In this document: piece by piece, positions 7,750-15,045 of the stretch
Numbering within the stretch: position 1 is the stretch's first letter
Layout of the letters: each line of letters starts with the position of its first letter
Source: Bacteroidales bacterium UBA1208
Lineage (GTDB): Bacteria; Bacteroidota; Bacteroidia; Bacteroidales; P3
DNA: 19,108 bases
Reading direction: 5' to 3'
NCBI GenBank assembly: GCA_002309955.1
Contig: DBXQ01000069.1
Coordinates: 3,398 to 22,505 of the forward strand
Position numbers and translations under genes: made by a program
Notes under the pieces: generated by a model
Database searches by the model: none
What the model was told of the DNA's origin: nothing
Seen by the model: the letters and a program-made list of their open reading frames with translations, nothing else

Positions 7750-7757
7750 CAAAGATA
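7750..7757 (-). promoter_or_regulatory. -7 promoter element of the Ig-like lipoprotein gene
   Basis: The minus-strand TATCTTTG lies within TTTGTATCTTTG, identical to the 12-mers before GH92 and oadA. A TTTC at about 7779-7782 is 20-21 bases upstream and could be a weak -33 element. Its position supports the shortened start at 7706. Confidence 0.6.
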
Positions 7758-7899
7758 CAAATCTAATTCCGATAGTTGAAAAAATATGTCGGATTTAAAA
7801 GGATTTTCCATCCCGCTAATCTTCCCAACCTGCGTCCATGTTCCTTTCGCACTGCCTTTGGCTCGCTCATTCATCCACCCTTCGACCTCCGTTCTACCT

Positions 7900-8213
7900 C
7901 ATTTCTCCTTTTGAAATGGGAGAACGATGGGAGAACGATGGGAGAACTGAGGACTAAGGAGCAACATAAGAGCAGCTGGGCTCAAAAGTCCCCAACGGGG
8001 ACGACAGAACACAGACAGGGGTGTAAACCCCTGTACGAATGGTAGTAAAAGCGAACCCTGAAGGGGTGACACACCGGATGATGCCGACTATCTGTCGCCC
8101 CTTCAGGGCTTTGTTTTATCGTCCATAAATACGGGGGCTTATGCCCCCGCCTATTATCTTCCAGTCCTTCGGACTTTTTAAAACACGTTAAAAAGGCAAT
8201 GAATCACGCCTTT
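7900..8213. repeat. Intergenic hairpin-cluster element (dispersed-repeat-like)
   Basis: Most of the gene-free stretch between 7707 and 8304 is a series of inverted repeats. They are CATTTC/GAAATG (7900-7905/7913-7918), GTCCCC/GGGGAC with a 3-base loop (7988-8002), ACAGGGG/CCCCTGT (8015-8021/8028-8034), 16-base arms CCCTGAAGGGGTGACA/TGTCGCCCCTTCAGGG with one G:T pair (8056-8071/8093-8108, with a CGG/CCG mini-stem inside the loop), CGGGGGC/GCCCCCG (8132-8138/8143-8149), AGTCC/GGACT followed by TTTTTA (8163-8180), and AAAGGC/GCCTTT (8192-8197/8208-8213). The CCCTGAAGGGG/CCCCTTCAGGG form resembles interspersed intergenic repeats I recall from Bacteroidetes genomes; copy number here is untested. 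The AGTCC stem could act as a terminator. The weak 89-codon frame across it has no protein-like features. Confidence 0.75.
7918..7947. repeat. 11-bp tandem repeat, 2.7 copies
   Basis: GGGAGAACGAT occurs at 7918-7928 and 7929-7939, followed by a partial copy GGGAGAAC at 7940-7947. The repeat begins at the end of the CATTTC/GAAATG hairpin and forms the left side of the hairpin cluster. Confidence 0.8.
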
Positions 8214-8250
8214 GGCCTTTTAGCCACTTGTCAAACTTCAATTATTATTA

Positions 8251-8278
8251 TTTGTTTTAAAAAAAATGTGTATATTTG
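8251..8278 (+). promoter_or_regulatory. Promoter of the secreted beta-propeller-like gene
   Basis: TATATTTG (8271-8278) matches TAnnTTTG, with a TTTG at 8251-8254. The spacing of 16 bases is shorter than the usual 19-21. The predicted transcript start near 8285 lies after the first possible ATG (8266), which therefore cannot be the start codon if this promoter is real. Confidence 0.5.
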
Positions 8279-8304
8279 TATTGGTGTATTTAAAAATACA
8301 GATT

Positions 8305-9837
8305 GTGAAAAACTATGTCATTCTTGGAGTTATGTTGGTTCTCAATGGCGTTTTGCCCTGTGCAGGACAGGTGGTAGGACGCGGTTATGCCTTCCCAGCA
8401 GAGAATGGCAGCAATTTTCTTATACAGTCGGTAGCCCCGTCTGGCCACGATTTGGTCTATTTCCGCGAGGAGGAAACGCAGAAACATGTTTTCCTCTATC
8501 CCCACTTCGATATACTAAATATAAATACAAGTACGTACTTCAAATACACATTGCCCTTGGTGAGCAATCAAGTGGGGGGCTACAGCTACACGGTGAACGA
8601 TATGCAGGTGGTGGGGAATGCCTGCTTCTTCTGCGGCAAGATGCGGGAGCCCATAGGTTACCATGCCCAGATTGGGGGCGGTTGGATATTCGACTACAGG
8701 GAAACGGGCTACATAGCACGAATGTCACTTAACCGTATAGACGTACTCGCACCGGCTGTTCCTTTCCCTCCCGGCACGGGTGGACCCATTCAGCCGGAAA
8801 TCAATGTCAAGTTCAGTCTGATAGAAAAGACGCGGGAGATATGGAAAATGGATATCGAAACAAGGTCGACGGACACGCTGATTGCCATGATTGCCCAGTC
8901 ATCCGAAGCCTTGGATTGCTCCAGCCTTGTGGCCATGAACGGCGGGGGATCGTCGTGGAGCTATCTGGTTCATAAAATCAATGACAATCAGGAACGGCTG
9001 ACGGATGTCGCGTTCGGGGGTAAATACCTGGTCACGGCATCGCGGTTTGCGGGTGCCCACAGGTCCTTCGGGCTGAGATATGTCTACATTGAAGATTTGT
9101 TCGACCATCATAATATTACACAATATTGCAACAGGAACCGATTCAATACCGATGCGATGGAAACGCCGTGGCGTATAGAGGAACATCCAATCAAATTGGT
9201 GACCATGCCGGGCGGCAACGATGTGACTGTGGCATATGAGGGGATCAACTTTCTCGATCAGCAGGATTCGACCAACTACAACCGTGGTCTCGCATTGTTT
9301 TATATAAACGGCAGTAACCCTTACAATATCACCATGACGGCTGCACGAAAAGTATCACTTGGCACCAGTTACACCCAAGAGTTCAGAGCCATGCAGTATG
9401 TGCCGTACCTTGATGCCATTGCTCTCAAGATAACCCTTCCCGTATCTCCGTCTATAGGTTATTTTTGGAGTATCGTGGAATTTTTCAAGTGGAATACCTA
9501 TACTATTCCCTCATGTTTTTCACATCAGGACGATGCTGAGGCCATGGATGTGATGGGCAACAAAATATCTTTGGTTGGCAAGTCTATCGTCACGGGTCAT
9601 CCGTTCCGTGTATACACAGACCTCAACTACTTGGACAACATATCGGGTTGTTTGTGGGAGGAAATCAATAATTCGGAAGATATTGAGCTCGATGTGGACA
9701 AAGAAGAGGATGATACAAATGATGACATTTCTGAAGGGAACAATATATGGATTATCAGCATGCAGGTCAATCCCACTGAACACAGTTATGGAGACATTTG
9801 TACTGTAGATGGACCTGCTATCGAGGAAAACAAATAA
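8305..9837 (+). CDS. Secreted protein of unknown function, probable beta-propeller
   Basis: I do not recognise a named family. The frame is open from an ATG at 8266, but that ATG overlaps the -7 element. The GTG at 8305 gives a proper signal peptide (VKNYVILGVMLVLNGVLPCAGQ) and a 510-residue product. The mature protein has several blade-like segments with the recurring pattern of acidic residue, hydrophobics, G-N/G-K, then strand: NDMQVVGNACFFCGK (98-112), LTDVAFGGKYLVTASRF (232-248) and EAMDVMGNKISLVGKS (412-427). This suggests a beta-propeller, by inference only. Other features are a CxxC (C107, C110) and a strongly acidic stretch at about 458-477, possibly metal binding. The C-terminus lacks a T9SS sorting domain, a lipobox and a membrane anchor, so it may be periplasmic or released. 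The T9SS-cargo gene starts 55 bases downstream on the same strand, suggesting a common transcript. Confidence 0.75.
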   Translation: MKNYVILGVMLVLNGVLPCAGQVVGRGYAFPAENGSNFLIQSVAPSGHDLVYFREEETQKHVFLYPHFDILNINTSTYFKYTLPLVSNQVGGYSYTVNDMQVVGNACFFCGKMREPIGYHAQIGGGWIFDYRETGYIARMSLNRIDVLAPAVPFPPGTGGPIQPEINVKFSLIEKTREIWKMDIETRSTDTLIAMIAQSSEALDCSSLVAMNGGGSSWSYLVHKINDNQERLTDVAFGGKYLVTASRFAGAHRSFGLRYVYIEDLFDHHNITQYCNRNRFNTDAMETPWRIEEHPIKLVTMPGGNDVTVAYEGINFLDQQDSTNYNRGLALFYINGSNPYNITMTAARKVSLGTSYTQEFRAMQYVPYLDAIALKITLPVSPSIGYFWSIVEFFKWNTYTIPSCFSHQDDAEAMDVMGNKISLVGKSIVTGHPFRVYTDLNYLDNISGCLWEEINNSEDIELDVDKEEDDTNDDISEGNNIWIISMQVNPTEHSYGDICTVDGPAIEENK

Positions 9838-9892
9838 CCATTACATCCAAGTAACAAGTAAGTAGTCAAAAATACTTTTATATTATCAAGCA

Positions 9893-11374
9893 ATGAACAG
9901 ACACAAAATAATAAGAAGCATGGCCGTGGCAGCGGTGCTGATTCTGGCGGCTGTGGAGGCGAGAGGGCAGGGCTACGACACTGTCTGTGTGCCGGGAGGG
10001 CGCCTGCCGGGCTACCACTACACATGGTGGTACGACACCTGTTATGACTACCTTGATTCTAACTTCCTCTCCAGGCCTTATGTCGATAGCACGGGGTATA
10101 TCAGAATAGATTATGAGCGTTACCCTTATGGAACCACAATTGTGGTCAAGGATGAGATAGTGACCCACCCCGCGGCCATCACAGGCATAGCGATGATGGT
10201 GCTGGACCGTAACGTCAAACCGGATTTCAGCTACGGCGGGCATGTGGTGCACGAGGACTGGCCGAGGGTGGCCGAGTACATCAACATATACCAGTACGAC
10301 AGCCAAATCGGCCTGCCGGTATTAATCGACTCGGTGCGGTGGGACACCGCCACGCCCAAGGTGTTCAAGATAGCCACCCATATCGACACTGTCCACAACA
10401 AGAAACCGTTCGAGTATTGCTGGCTGTTCGAGGTGAAGCTGGACAAGTACATCGAGGTGGACTCGATGTTCTGCATGGGGGGGACATACAACAACAACCG
10501 GACCGAGCACTATTCATACATCAGACCCCCCACGTCCTATGCATGGATGCATAAGAGTGGTTATACACCCTGCAATATTCCCGATTACCCCCATTCCAAC
10601 ACATGGTTTTATAGAACCGAATTGTCAACATGGCGGTGGTCGCCAAACAATTGTCACTACGGGTTATACCTTGCGAAGATAGACTATGCGACGGTGGAGG
10701 TGCGAACGGCGGACAGCACAATGGGGACGGCGGGGCCGTCGGGCCAGCTGTCGAAGAACATCTACCAGACATTCCATGCCTATCCCCGAATCGGCTACCG
10801 GTTCACGCACTGGGACGACGGGAACACGGAGAACCCGCGGAGGGTGTACATCACACAGGACACGGTGTTCACGGCCTATTTTGCCACAGCGGAGGAGTAT
10901 GAGGTGATGACGCGTGTGGGGAACCCGATATCCTACGGGACGGTGAGCGGGGCCGGGATATACTACGAAGGGGAGACGGCGACAGTGGAGGCGTGCGCCA
11001 CGGTGGCGGGCTACCGTTTCAGCAACTGGCAGGACCGCGACACGACAAACCCGCGCAGTTTCGTGGTGACACAGGACACGGTGTTCACGGCCTATTTTGT
11101 GAGGAAGCAGACGGTGGAGGAGGTGGAGGAGGGGGACTTCAGGGTCAGCCCCAATCCGGGATGCGACGTGTTGACGGTATCCGTGGGGAGTCCGATGGCC
11201 GAAGCGTGTCGGGTGACGCTTCACGACATGTTGGGGCGCGAGGCGATGTCGGTTCCGATGCCGGCTGGAGCCGAGACCGTCAACCTGCGGGTGGAGGGAC
11301 TGCCCCCGGGGGTCTATACCATAAGCCTCCACACCCCGGTGGGGATAACAACCCGCCGCATCGTGCTGCAATAG
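9893..11374 (+). CDS. T9SS cargo protein with InlB-like repeats and type A sorting domain
   Basis: A 493-residue exported protein. The signal peptide is about residues 1-25 (MNRHKIIRSMAVAAVLILAA, cleavage near ARG-Q). Residues 27-262 form an unrecognised region rich in Tyr, Trp and Asp. Two InlB B-type repeats of about 66 residues follow (about 267-330 and 336-402); each has GYRFTHWDDG or GYRFSNWQDR, then NPR and TQDTVFTAYF. The C-terminal domain (about 415-493) is a Por/T9SS sorting domain: FRVSPNPGCDVLTV, VTLHDMLGRE, LPPGVYTISLHT and a final TRRIVLQ. Such domains direct cargo through the type IX system, after which they are usually removed and the protein is attached to lipopolysaccharide or released. 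Partners of the N-terminal region are unknown. The second half of the gene looks more G+C-rich than the first, so the repeat and sorting modules may have a separate history from the N-terminal domain. Confidence 0.88.
   Translation: MNRHKIIRSMAVAAVLILAAVEARGQGYDTVCVPGGRLPGYHYTWWYDTCYDYLDSNFLSRPYVDSTGYIRIDYERYPYGTTIVVKDEIVTHPAAITGIAMMVLDRNVKPDFSYGGHVVHEDWPRVAEYINIYQYDSQIGLPVLIDSVRWDTATPKVFKIATHIDTVHNKKPFEYCWLFEVKLDKYIEVDSMFCMGGTYNNNRTEHYSYIRPPTSYAWMHKSGYTPCNIPDYPHSNTWFYRTELSTWRWSPNNCHYGLYLAKIDYATVEVRTADSTMGTAGPSGQLSKNIYQTFHAYPRIGYRFTHWDDGNTENPRRVYITQDTVFTAYFATAEEYEVMTRVGNPISYGTVSGAGIYYEGETATVEACATVAGYRFSNWQDRDTTNPRSFVVTQDTVFTAYFVRKQTVEEVEEGDFRVSPNPGCDVLTVSVGSPMAEACRVTLHDMLGREAMSVPMPAGAETVNLRVEGLPPGVYTISLHTPVGITTRRIVLQ
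10853..11099 (+). repeat. 31-bp exact direct repeat within the T9SS cargo gene
   Basis: Bases 10853-10883 and 11069-11099 are identical over 31 positions. They lie 216 bases (72 codons) apart, in the same reading frame, and encode the TQDTVFTAYF end of each InlB-like repeat. The surrounding repeat DNA is much more diverged, which suggests recent gene conversion or strong constraint at this strand. Recombination between the copies would delete one repeat cleanly. Confidence 0.85.
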
Positions 11375-11510
11375 CGGGGAAATTTGATGCTGGATTGTCG
11401 TCCGTTCGTAAGGCAAAAGATGCACCTGCGTAACGGGATAATAGCCAATAAGACCTAATGAGAAACGCAACTTTTTGAGAGAAAAAAGTCGCGATGTCGG
11501 ATATATTTCT

Positions 11511-11518
11511 TATATTTG
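11511..11518 (+). promoter_or_regulatory. -7 promoter element of the holB gene cluster
   Basis: TATATTTG matches TAnnTTTG and lies about 20 bases before the holB ATG, as in the other promoters of this window. No convincing -33 match was found. An A/T-rich inverted repeat, ACTTTTT/AAAAAGT (11470-11476/11483-11489), lies just upstream and might instead end the T9SS-cargo transcript. Confidence 0.5.
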
Positions 11519-11538
11519 TAGATTAATTTGACCGTAGT

Positions 11539-12600
11539 ATGCAGTTTAAAGATATTGAGGGTCAGCAAGTTTTGGCAAATCGGCTGACTGAAATTATTGA
11601 TTCGGGACGCATTAGTCACGCCCAATTGTTTCTTGGTCCCACGGCCAGTGGAAGTTTGGCGTTGGCGATAGCGTATGCCCAGTATCTTGGCTGTGAGAAT
11701 CGGCAGCATTATCCTGCGGGGTCGGTTTTGCGTGCCGACAGTTGCGGGGAGTGTCCGAATTGCCGGAAGTATGCCGAGTTGGTTCATCCCGACTTGCATT
11801 TGGTGTTTCCCACGACGACAACAGCCACGGTGACGAGCAGGCCTTGTGCAGAGGATTTTCAGGAAGAGTTCCGTGGATTCATGCAGGAGTTCCGCCAAGT
11901 GGGTACTGAGGATGACTGGTATGTGCGGCTGGGTGTGGAGAACAAGCAGGGTATGATACGCGAAAAGGATGCCGACAATATAATCCGCTCGTTGGGACTG
12001 AAGTCGTATGAGGGAGGTTACAAGGTGTTGGTGGTGTGGATGGCAGAGCGCATGAATGTGGCATCGGCCAACACGTTGCTGAAAACGCTTGAGGAGCCTG
12101 AGGGGAAAACGCTGTTGATGTTGGTGTCGGAGAATCGCGACAGGTTGCTGTCTACTATTGTGTCGAGGGTGCAGCAAGTGGTAGTGCCCGACTTGGGAGG
12201 CGGCATGTCGGCTGAACGCAAGGCAGAGTTTGCGGGGATGTTTGTGTCGTGGATGCGTTTGCTGTTCAAGCTGAATATGCAGCCGTTGTCGGAATGGGTT
12301 GACAAAACGGCCGGAATGGGTCGGGAAATGCAGAAGTTGTTCCTGCAGTATGTTCAGGAATCGCTTCGTGCCTGTTTTCTGAAGACGGTTGCGGGCATAA
12401 GTTTAAAAGGTGAGCTTGATTTTGGCGATCCTAAGTTCGACCAGTCGTTTCCGGCTATGATTGCTCCCCGCAATATAGAGCAGATGAACGAGGCGCTGAA
12501 CGAGGCACAGTATGCCATAGAGCGCAATGCCAACGCGAAAATCACGTTTATGCAACTATCGTTCAAGATGAGCCGTTATATGAAGAAACCAGCTAATTGA
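11539..12600 (+). CDS. holB: DNA polymerase III subunit delta' (clamp-loader subunit)
   Basis: A 353-residue AAA+-fold protein of the replication clamp loader, which opens the beta clamp with delta and tau/gamma. It begins like other delta' proteins (FKDIEGQQVLANRL, then SGRISHAQLFLGP). The P-loop is degenerate, GPTASGSL (33-40), with Ser39 where a lysine would bind ATP; delta' is normally a non-ATPase. A zinc module is present (C52, then C69-x2-C72-x2-C75). The conserved NVASANTLLKTLEEP block and the SENRDRLLSTIVSRVQ sensor region follow. The third, collar domain is less conserved. Length is normal. A -7 element lies just upstream, and the next gene starts 89 bases downstream on the same strand. 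Confidence in family is high. Confidence 0.93.
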   Translation: MQFKDIEGQQVLANRLTEIIDSGRISHAQLFLGPTASGSLALAIAYAQYLGCENRQHYPAGSVLRADSCGECPNCRKYAELVHPDLHLVFPTTTTATVTSRPCAEDFQEEFRGFMQEFRQVGTEDDWYVRLGVENKQGMIREKDADNIIRSLGLKSYEGGYKVLVVWMAERMNVASANTLLKTLEEPEGKTLLMLVSENRDRLLSTIVSRVQQVVVPDLGGGMSAERKAEFAGMFVSWMRLLFKLNMQPLSEWVDKTAGMGREMQKLFLQYVQESLRACFLKTVAGISLKGELDFGDPKFDQSFPAMIAPRNIEQMNEALNEAQYAIERNANAKITFMQLSFKMSRYMKKPAN

Positions 12601-12689
12601 GAATTATGAATTTAGAATGATGATAACACTTTCAGAGGGAAGACCGACTTTAGTCCGAGAGTCCGACAATCTATATAAAAAGTAAAAAT

Positions 12690-14387
12690 ATGGAAGAAAA
12701 GAAAAATAATGTGTCTAATACTGATAAGGTTAATGATTTGCAGACAGTAGCAACATCCAATATATCACCGAATGAATCTCGCCCTGTGCAGCCGGAACCC
12801 GATACTGACGAGGATGCTGCAACAGCCGAGGAGATGGAGGCTTTTATCCGTGACCGTCGTGAGAGGGAGAAAAAGGAGAGGAAGGAGCGTAACAACGATG
12901 AGGAGGTGGACATCTTTGGCGAGCATATGGCACCGGAGAATTCGATAGACCCTTATTTGGAGCCGGATCCTACGCTGCCGTGGGTGAAGTACGAGGAGAG
13001 TGTGTTCCTGTCGCGAGGATGCAAGAGATGTCCAGAATCGTATGTGCCCGTAAGTGAGACAGAGACACGTAGTTGCAGCAAGGTGACATCGTGCAACTGG
13101 ATGCGTGGCATACGGCAGCCAGGCAACAAACCTTTCGACTGTGTGGAGGTGCGTTTCAAGAATAACCGGAAGGACTTTTTCCGTTTGCCGGACGGATTGG
13201 ATGTGACGGAGGGCGACGTGGTGGCTGTGGAGGGTACTCCAGGCCACGATATCGGCATTGTGAGCCTGACGGGCGAGGTGTGCCGTATACAGATGAAGAA
13301 ACGTCGTGTCGATCCTGCCGATGAGAATATCCGTAAGTTGTTCCGCCGTGCCAAGAGTTCGGATTTGGAACGTTGGGTTGCCAGTCTCGGCAACGAGCAG
13401 GAGGCCTTGCTAAAAACCCGCCGCATAGCACAGGATTTGAATCTGGAGATGAAGGTGAACGATGTCGAGTACCAAGGCGACAATGCCAAGGCTATCTTTT
13501 ACTACACTGCTGACGACAGGGTGGATTTCCGTACGCTGATTAAAGTATTGGCTGAGGAGTTCCATGTGCGCATCGAAATGAAACAGATAGGTGTGCGTCA
13601 GGAGGCTGGCAAGGTGGGCGGACTGGGAACGTGTGGCCGTGAGCTGTGTTGCAGCACATGGCTTACTAATTTCAAGTCGGTGACGACCAGTGCAGCCAAG
13701 ACCCAACAGATACTGCCCAACCCACAGAAGCTTGCCGGCCAGTGCGGAAAGTTGAAATGCTGTTTGAATTTTGAGTGCGAGGTGTATGCCGACGCACTGA
13801 AGAATTTTCCGCCCGCCAATGTGCCTATCCGATTCAAGAAGGGGTTGGCATTGTATAAAAAGACTGATGTGTTCCGTGGCATAATGTGGTATGCCTACGA
13901 GGGTGAAAGCGATTTATATGCCATTCCAGCCGAAAGTGTGAAGAAATTGATAGAGATGAACCACAATCAGGAGTATGCCGAGAAGCTTGAGGACTATCAA
14001 GTGGAATTGATGTCGACAGCTGCCTTGGCACAAGAGACCGACAATGCCGAGTTTGAACGTGAGCTGAGGCGCATGGCCGATGACATGACAGACAGCGATA
14101 CGCCATCGGGCACCAAGGAGCAGGACAGCGAGCGTCGCGGACGTGGCGACAAGCAACGCAACCGTCAGCATGGTGGCGACAAGGCAGAGCGTCCAGACCG
14201 TGGAGAGAGAACTGAGCGCCGTCCGAATCTCAACAGAGTCGGACAGGAGCAAGGGGAAAGGAGATATAACCCCAATACGGGTTCGGCCCGTCGTGACGAG
14301 TATCAACGTCCCCGCAATAATCCTGGTTCCGGCCGTCATGCAGGTCGCCGCGGTTCGGTCAGGGATCGCCATGAAGGTAAGGAATAA
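12690..14387 (+). CDS. ricT: RicT/YaaT-family PSP1 domain protein
   Basis: A 565-residue cytoplasmic protein of the PSP1 C-terminal-domain family. The N-terminal 70 residues are charged and low in complexity. A cysteine group follows (C111, C114, C129, C135). The conserved core occupies about 150-415. It includes EGDVVAVEGTPGHDIGIVSL, the PSP1 segment around 205-300, and two Cys motifs, CGRELCC (315-321) and CGKLKCC (352-358). In Bacillus subtilis RicT joins RicA and RicF in an Fe-S-containing complex that works with RNase Y in mRNA maturation; a Bacteroidetes role is not established. The last 90 residues or so form an Arg/Gly/Asp-rich disordered tail with many RG and RR pairs, resembling RNA-binding tails. 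It lies between holB and gldH, an arrangement I recall as common in Bacteroidetes. The ATG at 12690 is well placed; the 89-base spacer before it holds no gene. Confidence 0.9.
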   Translation: MEEKKNNVSNTDKVNDLQTVATSNISPNESRPVQPEPDTDEDAATAEEMEAFIRDRREREKKERKERNNDEEVDIFGEHMAPENSIDPYLEPDPTLPWVKYEESVFLSRGCKRCPESYVPVSETETRSCSKVTSCNWMRGIRQPGNKPFDCVEVRFKNNRKDFFRLPDGLDVTEGDVVAVEGTPGHDIGIVSLTGEVCRIQMKKRRVDPADENIRKLFRRAKSSDLERWVASLGNEQEALLKTRRIAQDLNLEMKVNDVEYQGDNAKAIFYYTADDRVDFRTLIKVLAEEFHVRIEMKQIGVRQEAGKVGGLGTCGRELCCSTWLTNFKSVTTSAAKTQQILPNPQKLAGQCGKLKCCLNFECEVYADALKNFPPANVPIRFKKGLALYKKTDVFRGIMWYAYEGESDLYAIPAESVKKLIEMNHNQEYAEKLEDYQVELMSTAALAQETDNAEFERELRRMADDMTDSDTPSGTKEQDSERRGRGDKQRNRQHGGDKAERPDRGERTERRPNLNRVGQEQGERRYNPNTGSARRDEYQRPRNNPGSGRHAGRRGSVRDRHEGKE

Positions 14388-14489
14388 GGTTCTTCGGAAT
14401 TCCAAATAATAAATCAAGATGAGTGGCAGGTGGTCCGGCGTCATGGCAGCGTGTTCACTAATCACGAAAAGCGATATAGAGAAAAAGAT

Positions 14490-14978
14490 ATGAGAAAGTT
14501 GATGCATAATACAATGGTGGTTTTTTTGTTTGTGGCTGTGGTTTTGGTTACAGGCTGCGACAAAAATGTATATTTCACTGCCCAGCGCGATGTCGATGAG
14601 ACGGGTTGGAACATGGATGACAAGGTGTTTTTCGATGTTGAGGTGGAGGATACACTGCAAGTGTATGATTTCTTTATCGATGTGAGAAACAGTGTGCAGT
14701 ATCCCAAGGCAAATGCCTTTTTCTTTATCAATACCACTTTCCCCGACGGAAGTGTGGCATACGACACGCTTGAGTGTCCCCTTGCCGATGTGGAAGGACA
14801 TTGGTACGGCCGGCGGACGGGACGTTATGTGGATAGCCGTTATGTGTTCCGTCGTCATGTCATCTTTCCCCGGACGGGCAGATACCATTTCGAGGTGGCT
14901 CATGGCATGAGGGATACCAATGTGGTGGGGTTGAAGAGTGTGGGACTCCGCATTGAGAAGTTTGAAGGTATAAATTGA
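14490..14978 (+). CDS. gldH: Gliding motility-associated lipoprotein GldH
   Basis: The ATG at 14490 gives MRKLMHNTMVVFLFVAVVLV then TGC, a lipoprotein signal (lipobox LVTGC, lipidated Cys23) in a 162-residue product. The frame upstream to 14430 is spurious because it would bury the signal peptide. The body is a single beta-rich domain with GldH traits: the start CDKNVYFTAQRDV, a central YPKANAFFFINTTFPDGS, then DTLECPLADVEGHWYGRRTG and the C-terminal GRYHFEVAHGMR. GldH is required for gliding and chitin use in Flavobacterium johnsoniae and is found in many non-gliding relatives. Its exact task is unknown, but it is functionally tied to the machinery that includes T9SS. That fits the T9SS cargo gene 3 kb upstream. 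It lies 102 bases after ricT and 67 before the PBP gene, on the same strand. Confidence 0.88.
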   Translation: MRKLMHNTMVVFLFVAVVLVTGCDKNVYFTAQRDVDETGWNMDDKVFFDVEVEDTLQVYDFFIDVRNSVQYPKANAFFFINTTFPDGSVAYDTLECPLADVEGHWYGRRTGRYVDSRYVFRRHVIFPRTGRYHFEVAHGMRDTNVVGLKSVGLRIEKFEGIN

Positions 14979-15045
14979 ATGCAGGGTTTCATGATTGTGA
15001 AGTCTTTCTGATAGCGAAAATCACTAATCAATAAATCTGACTATT

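Noticed and set aside
7776..8045. 89-codon plus-strand frame in the intergenic region
   Set aside because: It runs through a lipoprotein promoter region, a tandem repeat and hairpins; the product is low in complexity with no signal or domain.
10664..11470. 268-codon minus-strand frame across the T9SS cargo gene end
   Set aside because: It is a mirror of the InlB repeats and sorting domain, which are convincing in the sense frame.
11571..11665. Loss of the Walker A lysine in the polymerase III delta' subunit considered as inactivation
   Set aside because: Delta' subunits generally do not bind ATP, so a degenerate P-loop is normal for the family.
11455..12177. 240-codon minus-strand frame overlapping holB
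   Set aside because: The holB frame carries the zinc module and the clamp-loader motifs; the antisense product has no recognisable features.
13914..14903. 329-codon open frame antisense to ricT and gldH
   Set aside because: It crosses two recognisable genes and their spacer, with no promoter and no family features.
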